Source: Heliocidaris tuberculata
Taxonomy: Eukaryota; Echinodermata; Echinoidea; Camarodonta; Echinometridae
Direction of reading: 5' to 3'
DNA: 64,000 nt
Assembly (NCBI GenBank): GCA_025618425.1
Contig: CM046844.1
Coordinates: forward strand, 7,033,847 to 7,097,846
Every line of letters begins with the position of its first letter. The stretch's first letter is position 1. Positions 1-12,512 of this stretch are shown here, piece by piece. The position numbers were made by a program, and so were the translations under genes. The notes beneath the pieces are model-generated. The model worked only from the letters and a program-made list of their open reading frames with translations, had not been told where the DNA came from and made no database searches.

Positions 1-56
1 AGGAGGAGGAGGAGGAGGAGGAGGAGGAGGAGGAGGAGGAGGAGAAGAAGAAGAAA
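1..56. repeat. (AGG)n microsatellite
   Basis: The window opens inside an AGG/AAG trinucleotide tract. The sequence from here to the first CCP exon is AT-rich intron of locus A with no other coding signal. Confidence 0.9.
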
Positions 57-464
57 AGAAGATTTCATACCGCCCCAGTATCATTTCAAAAATGTTACTA
101 TTTTCATTTTTTAAGAAGTAATATTTAGGATTACTGATGATTCTTAGAGAAGTTATTCAATTGGAAAGCTTGCAAAATAGGAATCAACCCTATATTTCAT
201 TAGTCACTTTTTAAACAACTCCACCAAGCACAATTCAAAAGACAGTGGGTTTCTCTGGAGACTTTCTTTTTACTGTATGCTTCATAAAAACTAATTTCAG
301 AGTGATATCATCCCGTTTGCTAAATTGGCTGCCATAGTAGCAGTTAATCGAAAAATCATACCTACTAAAGAAAAAGAAATTCTAATTTATTTGTTGATAA
401 TCAGTGAACAGTAAGATATTTAAAATAACATTTGTCATAAAATTTATTTCGCCTCTAATTGCAG

Positions 465-641
465 ACCCTTGCCAGGCTCCGGACGCAAATGGGCTGACAT
501 ATAGCAAGTTATCAGGAGAAACCAATGACGTCATCTTTACACATGGAAGTCGTCTATCAGTCACATGTGAAACGGGGGTCTTGGGTCCAACGACTTCAAC
601 ATGCAATGATGGTGTTTGGGAACCACTCATATCATGTCCAG
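465..641 (+). CDS. Locus A exon: CCP/sushi domain
   Basis: A phase 1-1 exon of 177 bp between ..TTGCAG and GTATTG. It encodes one sushi domain with four Cys in the order DPC, VTC, STC and SC, plus the family motif NDGVWEP before the last Cys. It is a close match to CCP5 of locus C at 33126-33302. Sushi domains are extracellular beta-sandwich modules with a C1-C3/C2-C4 disulfide pattern, used in adhesion and complement-type proteins. No initiator belongs to this exon. Confidence 0.85.
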
Positions 642-1682
642 GTATTGCCATTTGAAATGCGATCTCGATCAATACCCATTTTGTTGCACGTTCTGTTTCT
701 ATCATGAATTTGAATCTGATACCTGTACTGCCATCAAATAGATATATTTATATAAATCAAATAAATTTAATCATTGAATAATTGAAATAATTATCAATGA
801 ATAAATATAGATGAATAAAATCAAATAGCTAAAATTGAATGCTACGTGTAATACAAGACAAATAAATACAATCTATATTCATGCACATATAAAGGCAGGT
901 TTTCCAAACACCAGTTTACTTTTCCTGGTAACACTGTAACTTCATCTGTTTTTTTTTTTAATGGTATCATGATCGAACTTTTGTAAATAGATTTACAGTT
1001 CCTCAGAAATGTGCACCTCCTTAAAGGAGAGATTTACTTGTATAACAAGTTTTATGGAATCTTTGATTACAGGATTATTTCGTATAAACAATAGTCAATA
1101 TTGACGCTTTTTTAATCTTATTTTTCAGATGTCACCACTACCTTTCCATATTCTACTACCATCATTGCAACTGAACTTATGACACTTAAGGAAAGGAGTA
1201 CTTCAGTTACATCCGATGAGCCTTATACCTCAAACGTTTACACTGAATTAATTACCGACAATCAACCTTCTACGTCAGACTCTACAGTACAGTATACCAC
1301 TGAACTTACATCGGCGCACGTAATATCTACGGATGCTGAGATATCAACAATAGAAAGTGAAAGCACGACAGATAATGGCATGTACATCTGTTTTTTTTAA
1401 ATGGTATCATGATCGAACTTTTGTAAGTAGATTTACAGTTTCTTAGAAATGTGCACTGCTAGAAGGTGTTCGAATCCTTGACTCTGTTCTAAGTGTCTTT
1501 TGGCAAGACATTAATCTACATTTGCCACACTCGACCAGGTGATGTAAATGGTTACTTAGAATTCAATTAATTCCTTGAAATTCTAGAGTGCGGTTAGAGC
1601 AGCCATGCTAGCGCTGGGGTAATAATTGTGGAGAGCCAGGAGTGTCAAGTCTGACATACATGTGCGCTAAACAGGAACCCAC

Positions 1683-1731
<49 letters not shown>

Positions 1732-2640
1732 GTTATATGGAATAGGGTAAGGACCAATAAAAAAGCAAAATGCTTGTGAGGATGACCCAATTAACACATA
1801 CCAAAAATTTATCAACAACAGAACGAATTACTTAAAATAAACACATACACACAATGATTATAATTGATTTTTTTCTTTGATTAGAGGTGTCGTGGTCTAG
1901 TGGATACGTCACCGGACCGTGGATCACATGGTTCGCGATTCGAGTCCCGCCGCGGCACTAATGTCCTTTGGCAAGGCATTAATCTACATTTGCCACTCTC
2001 CACCCAGGTGTTAAGTGGGTACCCGGTAGGATGCGAATGTCATTGTGACTGGAATAGTATTTGTGCGCCTGTGAAATGGCCGCCAGACTGGAATGCTCCC
2101 TAGTGGAGTGAAGAATGTGCACTATAAGTGCAGAATCGTAAATGGATCCAATGACCGGGGTAATAATACACTGTAAAGCGCTTTGATCAGTTACTAACTG
2201 GAAAGGCGCCATATAAATGCAGGTATTATTATTTCATTCCTTGATTCAGTATTTCAAAATTAAGCATTGATTACACAATATAATTCAACATGCCAATAAA
2301 CACAATATAAATGATGTAACTCTATAAAATGCCATCCACAAATAAACAATCATAGTGCAAATTAAATCAACGAGGTATAACTTAAAACCCGATAGGTGCA
2401 AAATGAAAGTATATAGGGCACACATGCACACACACCATACACACACACGCACAGAGTCAAATGTACCAATCTTACATAACCCCAAAATCAGATAAATTAT
2501 TTGATGAATAACGACGACAAAGCGTTTTCTTAATGTAGATAAAGTTGAACTTGATTTGATTAGTTCATGTAATTGATTCCAAAGTTTTATCCCAGCATAA
2601 GATAATGAGTTCAGTGAAGATGTCAATTTTACTCTGGAGA

Positions 2641-2679
<39 letters not shown>

Positions 2680-5600
2680 AGACAGGGGACAATGACGCCG
2701 CTGAACTTCAACTTTATTAGATCAAGCTTTCGGCCTTCCCGTTCTTCAGGTTCTTAAGAAAATAACACAAACATATAGCAAACTTCAATATACACACATA
2801 TAATTACATGATTTTATATTCCATTTGATAACAAAATAGTCATTTCCATATTTATATCAGCATATATCTTCATGGCTACAGTAATACAAGTAACTTTAAG
2901 GAGAATGCAACTCTGGGGAAAATCAATTTTAATGAAAAGAGAGGATAGAGAGAAGCAATTTAAAAAAAAGTCCCATCAAAATCGGTTACGAAATGAGAAA
3001 GTTATGAAAGTTTGAAAAGTCTCAATTTATTTCTGTGGCGATCCGCAAATTGGCAACGTTGCTTCAAAGTGACAGGTTTAGTAGTACAACTCTCCATATG
3101 TTTTGTACACAAAATTTCATATTTTCCACATTATCTCTCAAGGTGCAGCTTGTCTCCTTTTTAGCTCAAGATATATCATGGGGAAAAGGTATTTGACACA
3201 ACATACATTGAGTTCACCAAAAGACAAGAAGCATCTTTAGAGATAATGGAGAAAATATGAAATTTTGTGTACAAAACATATTGAGTGTTGTACTACTAAA
3301 CCTGCCATTTTGAAGCAACATTGCCGATTTGAGGATCACTAGAGGAAGTAAATTAATGACTTTTTAAACTTTCATATCTTTTTCATTTCGTAACCGATTT
3401 TGATGGAACTTTTTAAAAAATTGCTTCTCTTTATCCTCTCTTTTCATTAAAATGGATATTTCAGTGAATGAATGATTTGATTTCTCATGTGAGTATATGT
3501 TAAAAAGGTTTATATTGAAATCACACATAATGTATAGATTTATATTACTTTCATTAATAATTTCTAAATTGTTATCAAATCTATCGAAATACATCTAAGT
3601 ATAAATACATCCAAATACAATAGATTTCTTATTACCCACGCCGATGAAATCGGCAGGGTTATGTAAAGGGTTCCGTATGTTTGTATGTTTGTTTGTTTGT
3701 TTGTTTGTTTGTGTACAAGATAACTAGAGAACGGGTGAACGGATTTGCACCAAATTTTCAGGGATTGTTTGGATAGTGACAGAAAAGAATCGATTAAATT
3801 TTGGTGATGATTGGTTGATCCCTGCAAATTCTGTGAGACTTTCTAGTTTTGACTCTGTAGTATAGTATATGTAAAGATCACCGTTTCGGAGCCGATACCG
3901 ATATCCCAACAAAGCGCATCGATAGCTTAACACTGGTAATGGCGTCAGCACCATTCTCAACGAAGCAGAAAAAAATGTTTTTTACTACTGATTTATTAGT
4001 CTAGAATATCGTAAAATTGCCCGAGTAGTCCGGTGATTCTAAAAGCAATCCTTATTTGATCTAGAGACCGGTAAGAAACTTCACAGAAATGGATAGTATT
4101 GATAGGAACAGTAAGTTTAGATTTAATTTCTCTCGAGTTTCTCACTTGCAGCAGAAAATGCTGCGGTAGCCAATATGCAGCTAGATCCCGGATCGGACGG
4201 CCCAGCGCGTACATGGCTAACGGCCAAATTTCGGGCATCGGCTCAGATTAGCCGTGAAGCCTTACTTTTGCATTGTGATTGTTGATTTAGAACTCATCCT
4301 AGTTAATAATGTGGATTCTCTGGGTCTTTTACTACGGAATATCGAACATCATATTTATCAAATCTATCTGGAAAGAGACCGGTAAGAAACTTCACAGAAA
4401 TGGATAGTATTGATAGGAACAGTAAGTTTAGATTTAATTTCTCTCGAGTTTCTCACTTGCAGCAGAAAATGCTGCGGTAGCTAATGCAGCTAGACGCCGG
4501 ATCGGACGGCCCAGCGCGTACATGGCAAACGGCCAAATTTCGGGCATCGGCTCAGATTGGCCCCGAAGTTTCATTACTTTTGCATTGTGATTGTTGATTT
4601 AGAACTCATCCTAGTTAATAATGTGGATTCTCTGGGTCTTTTACTACGGAATATCGAACATCATATTTATCAAATCTATCTGGAAAAAAAACTAGGTAGG
4701 ATTTTTTATTCACTCATTCCGCCCCTTTAAAAAGCAAAGGTAGATCTAGTTCCTTTCCGTGTGCTCTAGATCGAACGTTGGACTAAATGTTGGCCTAGAT
4801 TTAATTTCAGACCTATATGAACATACTACCTCATAACACCTGTAAAATTACACTTCCAATGATGCCTACTGACTTTATTTCTCACGGCTAATCCCCCAAA
4901 TTTCCCGTATCTAGCATACAAGTAGCAACACCAGCACCAACACCGAACGTGAAATGAAAATTTCTTAATCCCTAGGGTATAGTGTTAGTGAACGGAATTT
5001 TGTACATGAAATTAAACACCGGCTGCCGAGCTCGGTTCAGCAGACAACATCTGACAAAAATTAAACACCGGCAACCGGAACTACGTCAGAAAATCAGAGG
5101 TCAACACCTAACACCGACTGATTTTTTTCTCGTTTCATAGTCGGTGTTAGATCATGATTTCGCGGCAAAATAAACACTAACCACAAACACCAACACCGAG
5201 CGTGAAATCACCCAATGTAGATTTCAGTTTTGACCCCATAGTATAGTATTACAACAACTCTGTAGCACCGCCGAGGCGTGGGTCTGCCGCCTTTGACGGC
5301 CCCTCTAGTTTGTATATATAAACTAGTTCAACAAATAAAGACTCATATTGTGGAGTATTTGACAGATCCGATCGTATACCATAATCATATTTATTGTCTA
5401 TGTACATTCCGACACCTGCTCCATTTTGTTTTTTGTTAATTGTTTTTCTATTAATTTGAACAAAATAATAACCATCAATATCAAACATTTCAGCATTGGT
5501 ACTGGAATCGAACCATGTTTCAGACACACCAACTACTGTAATTCATGAATAAAGCTCGTATACAGTATTGGTGGTAAAAAGGAAATTTGAAAGAAACGTG

Positions 5601-6839
5601 TTAAACATAGTGACATGTTGTTCTCCTTGTATCAAAAGATGTTTGTAAAGAGTTCATTTGGCATCCCATCTATAATTTTCTTGGGAATTTCAGTGTAAAT
5701 ATCTGTAAGGAACGCCAGATCACTGCCATACCATGCATACACTAGGACCTTTCTACCCCAACTGCTCGCCGTTCAAGAAGCTTGGGGCTTCACACAGACA
5801 TAGCCTTTGTGTCACCGTGTGTAGTATACTCACTGATTTTACACGTGTGTATAGCATAGTGTACAGTGCATGCTGCTGTTGTTTGCTGGCCCGGTATACA
5901 AATTATTTTTTGCCTGTCATTTGTTTAATACTAAACTTTAGGGGGTGACATCTTCACAGTATCTTAGTATTGCAAGTATCTTGATATTTATCAACACAAA
6001 TCCAAGAAATCTGACGAAAAGTTTTTGAGGGCTTACCAAAACTCTACATTACCTTGAAGGGATGTGAACAAAGAGTAAATGTCATCAAAGTTTTTGGATA
6101 AACTTCTGGCCTTAATATGCAGTAAAGAAAAAGAATCACTGTGATTACTACATTTCATACAGAATGAAACAGGGATAAGGTTTGAACATTTTACACATTC
6201 ACCACAGATATCACACACATATATGATTTGAAATGATTACTTATTACAGAAAAAGAACCCCAAAATATAAACACAGCCATAAGTGGTTGAAGTAGCTTGA
6301 GAAATTTACAAATGATGCAAATATTCAAACATTCATTTTCCCAATTGTTCAAATGTCAAGTTATGATGTGGCAAGATTACCAACTTTTCATAATGATCTC
6401 AGATCTTCTTTACTTCTAATTCAGAGCCATCACTTGTAGGCACCAGCGCACACCGTGGACATTCACAACAGCTACCATTACCTTTGCAAGAACTTTAGTC
6501 TACAAGAGGTCATTCTTCCCTGACTCTGTAAGACTGTGGAACTTGCTAACAGGAAACCTCGTCAAATGTACATCTGCTAACAATTTCAGGCAGGAAATAC
6601 AGAAAATCCAGCTCCGGTAGAAGGGGAATGCTGTTTTTTAAAGCTGCACATAGTTTTATCATGTAGTCTTTTTATACGGCACTGTACATACACTACACCA
6701 GCATGACCAGACCCGCCAAAAAGTATGAGAATACACCAGATGGTGGACTGTACTCATTTAGAAAAAGAAGAAGAAGAAGAAGAAGAAGAAGAAGAAGAAG
6801 AAGAAGAAGAAGAAGAAGAAGAAGAAGAAGAAGAAGAAG

Positions 6840-6871
<32 letters not shown>

Positions 6872-7874
6872 GAAGAAGCGCTATTACGCGTCCATCGGAC
6901 GTCCACGCTGCCACAACCTTGTGTGATTTTCGCGTTTTTTTTTTAGGAGATCCTGATTGTTCATCGTGAGGTCTTCGATGATAGTAACTCCGCTTCCTTT
7001 TAATTTTTTTTCCGGTTCAGTAATATTTCTCTTCTTTTTCGATAGGTAGTGAGCTTGACAATGATTGGCCGGGGTCGTGCTGGCTGTGATGCTCTCAATG
7101 CTGAAATTGTTGGTTCTCTCATAGGTCCAGTCCGATGGGATCGATCAATGTTCTTTTGTGATGTCAAGTGGAATGCCAAGTGTATTGGTGATCACATCAA
7201 TTGACAGAACATCAGTGTTTTCATCAGGTGTCTCTTTGATCTCAAAGATCCTAATAAATGTGCGCCTTGAGTATGGCTCCATTTTATCTAAATCATATTA
7301 AAGCCAAGCTATGCTTCCTTTGTTAAAATCCAATTGTTTGTTGAGTTCGTTTATTAAACTCCTCACTTTTTCTTTTTTTGTCTAATTTGGTTTGTAGGTC
7401 AAAGATACTGCCCTGGATTATTTCTGTTTTGATGACAATTTCCTCCAAGTTATTTTCAACGGCTGTGCTCACAATAACTCCTAGATGATCAATGAAGTCA
7501 GCGATTTTGAGAAACTGATTTATCACTTGACAGTTTTTTTTCAGCTGTTTGGCGCGAAGAGAATGGTGCAGGGATGTCATCCATTGTCTGTACTCAGCAC
7601 GATGATAAAATGGAAACAAAAGTTTCACAATTTCTTGTAATACAATGTGAAGAGTTTGTACTGGAAGCAGTGGAAATACACTAAACACCAAAAGATATGT
7701 ATGGGACGAGTCCCAACAGCTCACAGCATTTAGTCTCAATCATGTAAATTTCAGATCTCAAACTACTCCATCCAGTCATTTGACCTACGTACGGGAGACA
7801 CGAGGTGCATACGGGAGACACGAGTACAAAGAAAAAATACAAAGAGTGTCTCCCTATTACACCAGATTTGGGTT

Positions 7875-7918
<44 letters not shown>

Positions 7919-8906
7919 CATAAAGTTTGAATTTGATACCTATACTGCCATCAAATATATGTATTTATATAAATCAGATAAATATAATCATTGAATAACT
8001 GAAATAAGTATAAATGAATAAATATAGATGAATAAAATCAAATAAATGTAGCTAAAATTAAATGCTACGTCTACTACAAACCAAATAAATACAATCTATA
8101 TACATGCGCATATAAAGGCAGGTTTTCCAAATGCCAATTTACTTTTCCTGGTAACACTGTAGCTTCATCTGTTTTTTTTTTAATGGTATAATGATCGAAC
8201 TTTTGTAAGTAGATTTACAGTTCCCTAGATATGTGCACCTCTTAAAAAGGAGAGATTTACTTGTATAACAAGTTTTATGGAATCTTTGATTACAGGATTA
8301 TTTCGTATAAACAATAGTCAATATTGACGCTTTTTTCAATCTTATTTTTCAGATGTCACCACTACCTTCCCATATTCTACTACCATCATTGCAACTGAAC
8401 ATATGACACTTAGTGAAAGGAGTACTTCAGTTACATCCGATGAGCCTTATACCTCAAGCGTTTACACTGAATTAATTACCGACAATCAACCTTCTACGCC
8501 AGACTCTACAATACAGTATACCACTGAACTTACATCGGCGCACGTAATATCTACGGATGCTGAGATATCAACAATAGAAAGTGAAAGCACGACAGATAAT
8601 GGCATGTACATCTGTTTTTTTAATGGTATCATGATCGAACTTTTGTAAGTAGATTTACAGTTTCTTAGAAATGTGCACCTGCTAGAAGGTGTTCGAATCC
8701 TTGACTCTGCTCTAAGTGTCCTTTGGCAAAACATTAATCTACATTTGCCACACTCGACCCAGGTGATGTAAATGGGTACTTAGAATTCAATTAATTCCTT
8801 GAAATGCTAGAGCGCAGCAAGAGCAGCCATGCTAGCGCTGAGGTAATAGTTGTGGAGCGCCAGGAGTGTCAAGTCTGACATACATGTGCGCTAAACAGGA
8901 ACCCCG

Positions 8907-8952
<46 letters not shown>

Positions 8953-11900
8953 GTTATATGGAATAGGGTAAGGACCAATAAAAAAGCAAAATACTTGTGA
9001 GGATGACCCAATTAACACATACCAAAAATTTATCAACAACAGAACGAATTACTTAAAATAAACACATACACACAATGATTATAATTTATTTTTTTCTTTG
9101 ATTACTATTTCATTCCTTGATTCAGTATTTCAAAATTAAGCATCGATTACACAATATAATTCAACATGCCAATAAACACAATATAAATGATATAACTTTA
9201 TAAAATGCCATCCACAAATAAACAATCATAGTGCAAATTAAATCAACGAGGTATAACTTAAAACCCGATAGGTGCAAAATGAAAGTATATAGGGCACACA
9301 TGCACACACACTATACACACACGCACAGAGTCAAATGTACCACTCTTTCATAATCCCAAAATCAGATAAATTATTCAAAAAATAACTACGACAAAGCTTT
9401 TATAAAATTATGTAGATAAAGCTGAACTTGATCTGATTAGTTCATGTAATTGATTCCAAAGTTTTATCCCAGCATAAATAATGAGTTCAGTGAAGATGTC
9501 AATTTTACTATATACAGTGCGACCCAGAAAAAAACTAAACCCTAAAACAAAGGGTTATTGTGACCACACTATGTGCTCTATGACAATAATTATCTGTTTT
9601 CCAAAAACTAAAAGTATTATGCTTTTAAATGATACCTTGATGTCATCCATCTGTACATGCTCTACCGAGCAGCAACATTTTGAAAATGACGTGTAAAAAC
9701 TCAGTTGTGCCAGATTTGGGTAAAACCGTGAAAACGTTCAGATCACAAGCGAACATGACACAAGGGAAATACCAGCTTTAAGAGACATAAGTGAAATTCC
9801 CTCGTGTGATGATATGCATTCAATCAGAAATTCATAAAACACGGGTCAATACCAATTTCCAATGGTGGCAGGGGTGTACGCCCCCAACATTTCATAGATC
9901 AATGAATTTCCCTCAAAAGATGAAAAAGTGCCCCTCCTGTGATAGGAAAGTTGCCCCTCCTGGGGTGGGAAATTGCCATAATCTTGATATTTTTTCCCGC
10001 CTTATGTGCCCTTTCAACCTTGTATTTCCTTTTGATGACAATGAAAAATGCCACTAACTTTACTTTTATGAAAAATATCACCTTTCTGTTCGATTTGTTC
10101 TTAAAAGAAATTGCAGTTCTTCAAAATTAAAAAAAATTACCTTTCATTTCGATTGCAGGTACCATTTCAATACAAAACATGCCCTTTCTTTACCCCCAAC
10201 ATCGACAAAACATTAACCATCCTTTATTTTATGATGAGGGCATTATCCTTACCCTCGTTATTGAAAGGAACAAATGAAAACAGTCTTCTCGCAGGGTTTT
10301 AAAGGTCACGTTACATTTGGGTCGTGTTGGCATGTGATCCTAGCGTTTTCACGGTTTTACCCAAATCTGGCACAACTGAGTTTTTACATGTCATTTTCAA
10401 AATGCTGCTGCTCGGTAAAGCATGCACGGATGGATGCCATCAATGTATCAATTAAAAGCATAATACTTTTAGTTTATGGGAAATAAAAAAATATTGTCAT
10501 ACGGCACACAGTGTGGTCACAATAACCCTTTGTTTTATGGTTTCGTTTTTTCTGGGACGCACTGTATATATATATATATATATATATGCGAACATACTCA
10601 ACTTAAACATTTCGACGGCGCCTCGGTAAATTGTATAGTGTGAGCATTGATGAGACAGGAAACAAATACGAGCTGAACTTCAACTTTATTAGATCAAGCT
10701 TTCGGCCTTCTTCACGTTCTGAAGATAATAATACAAACATATAGCATATACCTTCATGGCTACAATTAAACTCGATGAATGAATAATAAGAACATAGCTC
10801 GGAAATATTGTACAGAAATTTAATGTAAAAGACCGCTTGCAACGCGACGTAAATAAGAGAATTATAGTTGATCACAAACAAATTTAATTAGTTGCAAACA
10901 TACTACTTGCGACTGGGAGTTCAAACCAGTGGTAAGTAAGCATTGAATAGTTTGAAAAAGGTTACATTTTCCTGTTTGAACATGGTGAGAGCGTTACAAG
11001 TTTATCGTAATCCGTATTTCAATATCCGTCAGAATTAAATGGTTCATACCCTGCGTGTATATCATTAACCTGTTATGATTGAGATTTAAATCACATCACG
11101 AATAGTAAACAACAATAATATAGCGTACAGATGTGTTGTAATTGACATTTAAGTGTCGTAATCAATAACTTAGGTACAGTTTTCTTATCTAAGAGTTAAA
11201 ATCATTTAATTTTCCCACACAGTAGAGAGAACGTCAGTAATCACTGAACAGTCGTCTACTCTGGAAGGCTCCACTCGAAAAGGACGAATCACATCTGGAG
11301 CATACACATCTACAGAACCTGCCACGTCAGCCACAAAACTTCTAGAAACCCAATCGTATTCAACAAACGTAGAGGCGAAAACAACGGATATTCCAACGGA
11401 CATCACAAATTGGTCATCAACGCTGCCTACGATTACTCCAGAAACATCATCAAGTCAGCCTGTAACACATTTATTAACGTTGGAAACGGCTAGTCCACCA
11501 GTCCAAACTACTTTTGCACTTGCGACTTCACGGGACTACACAACAGTATCGACGTCTGAGGATACAACGCTTATGTCGGAAATCACCACATTACCAAGCA
11601 TTGCATCAAGTAGAGAAACAGATACTAGTACTTCTTTTGCTGCAGATAAGACAACAGTTCCATCTACTGGAAGCGAAGAGATGAGCAGCAAGTCACCGCA
11701 CATTGTAACGACACGACATGGTCCGGATTCATCCACTCTTCATACAAAGCTATTACAGACAAAACTTCCATCAGAGCCAGTAAATGGTAAGTTTTTTATT
11801 GTACGAAAATGATCAATATAATTTTATGTATTTTCTTCCAGTGACACTAATTTGCAATGTACTTTAAACTACTTTTAAATTATAGTTAAGTTAGTATTTT

Positions 11901-12368
11901 CGTCTTTTAAAAGGAAAGTCTAGGTTGATGGACATGTCTGTTAAATTGTTATCCGGACATGGTGTGAAGAACATAAGTTCTCTTGAAAAAAAAAAAAAAA
12001 AAAAACAACAACAACAAAACAAACTTGTGAGAGAACTATAATACCTTTTCCTCGTTTTTCCCCCCAAATAGCTCATGATCTGTTATTATTCCCGCTTGAT
12101 GGGTAACATTAGATTGTGCCCAAGGAACCACCTACATATACATCATCTTTCATCCTGAAACATTAAAAAAAAGAAGAAAAATACACACGTTGGTATTAAT
12201 ATTCCGAACACCATCTATTTAATGTACAATAAAAGAGAAATGTAGATAAAAATGCCTTGCTCAAGGACATAAGTGCCGTACCGGAGATCGAACCCACGAT
12301 CCTCGCATTTCCAGTCAAGTAACTTTAACCACTAGACTCCACCTCTACTTCTTAATTGTACTATAATA

Positions 12369-12420
<52 letters not shown>

Positions 12421-12472
12421 TAATGAATAATTATAATAATAACAATAATAATAATAATAATAACAGTAGTAA

Positions 12473-12512
<40 letters not shown>

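Larger units (their letters stand above)
708..2640 (+). repeat. Segmental duplication, copy 1 (intron + truncated mucin exon + SINE + LINE tail)
   Basis: This block matches 7925-9510 base for base over long stretches, in the same orientation. It includes the distal intron after the CCP exon, the truncated mucin exon, a 5'-truncated SINE with an ATT tail, and a LINE 3' end. Copy 1 carries an extra SINE at 1884-2229 that copy 2 lacks. Confidence 0.85.

Noticed and set aside
1885..1960. A free-standing tRNA gene
   Set aside because: A and B boxes are present, but the sequence continues into a SINE body with an ATT tail and relatives elsewhere in the window.
6703..6969. Poly-Arg / poly-Glu / poly-Leu open frames
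   Set aside because: They are translations of an AAG microsatellite with no splice or domain evidence.
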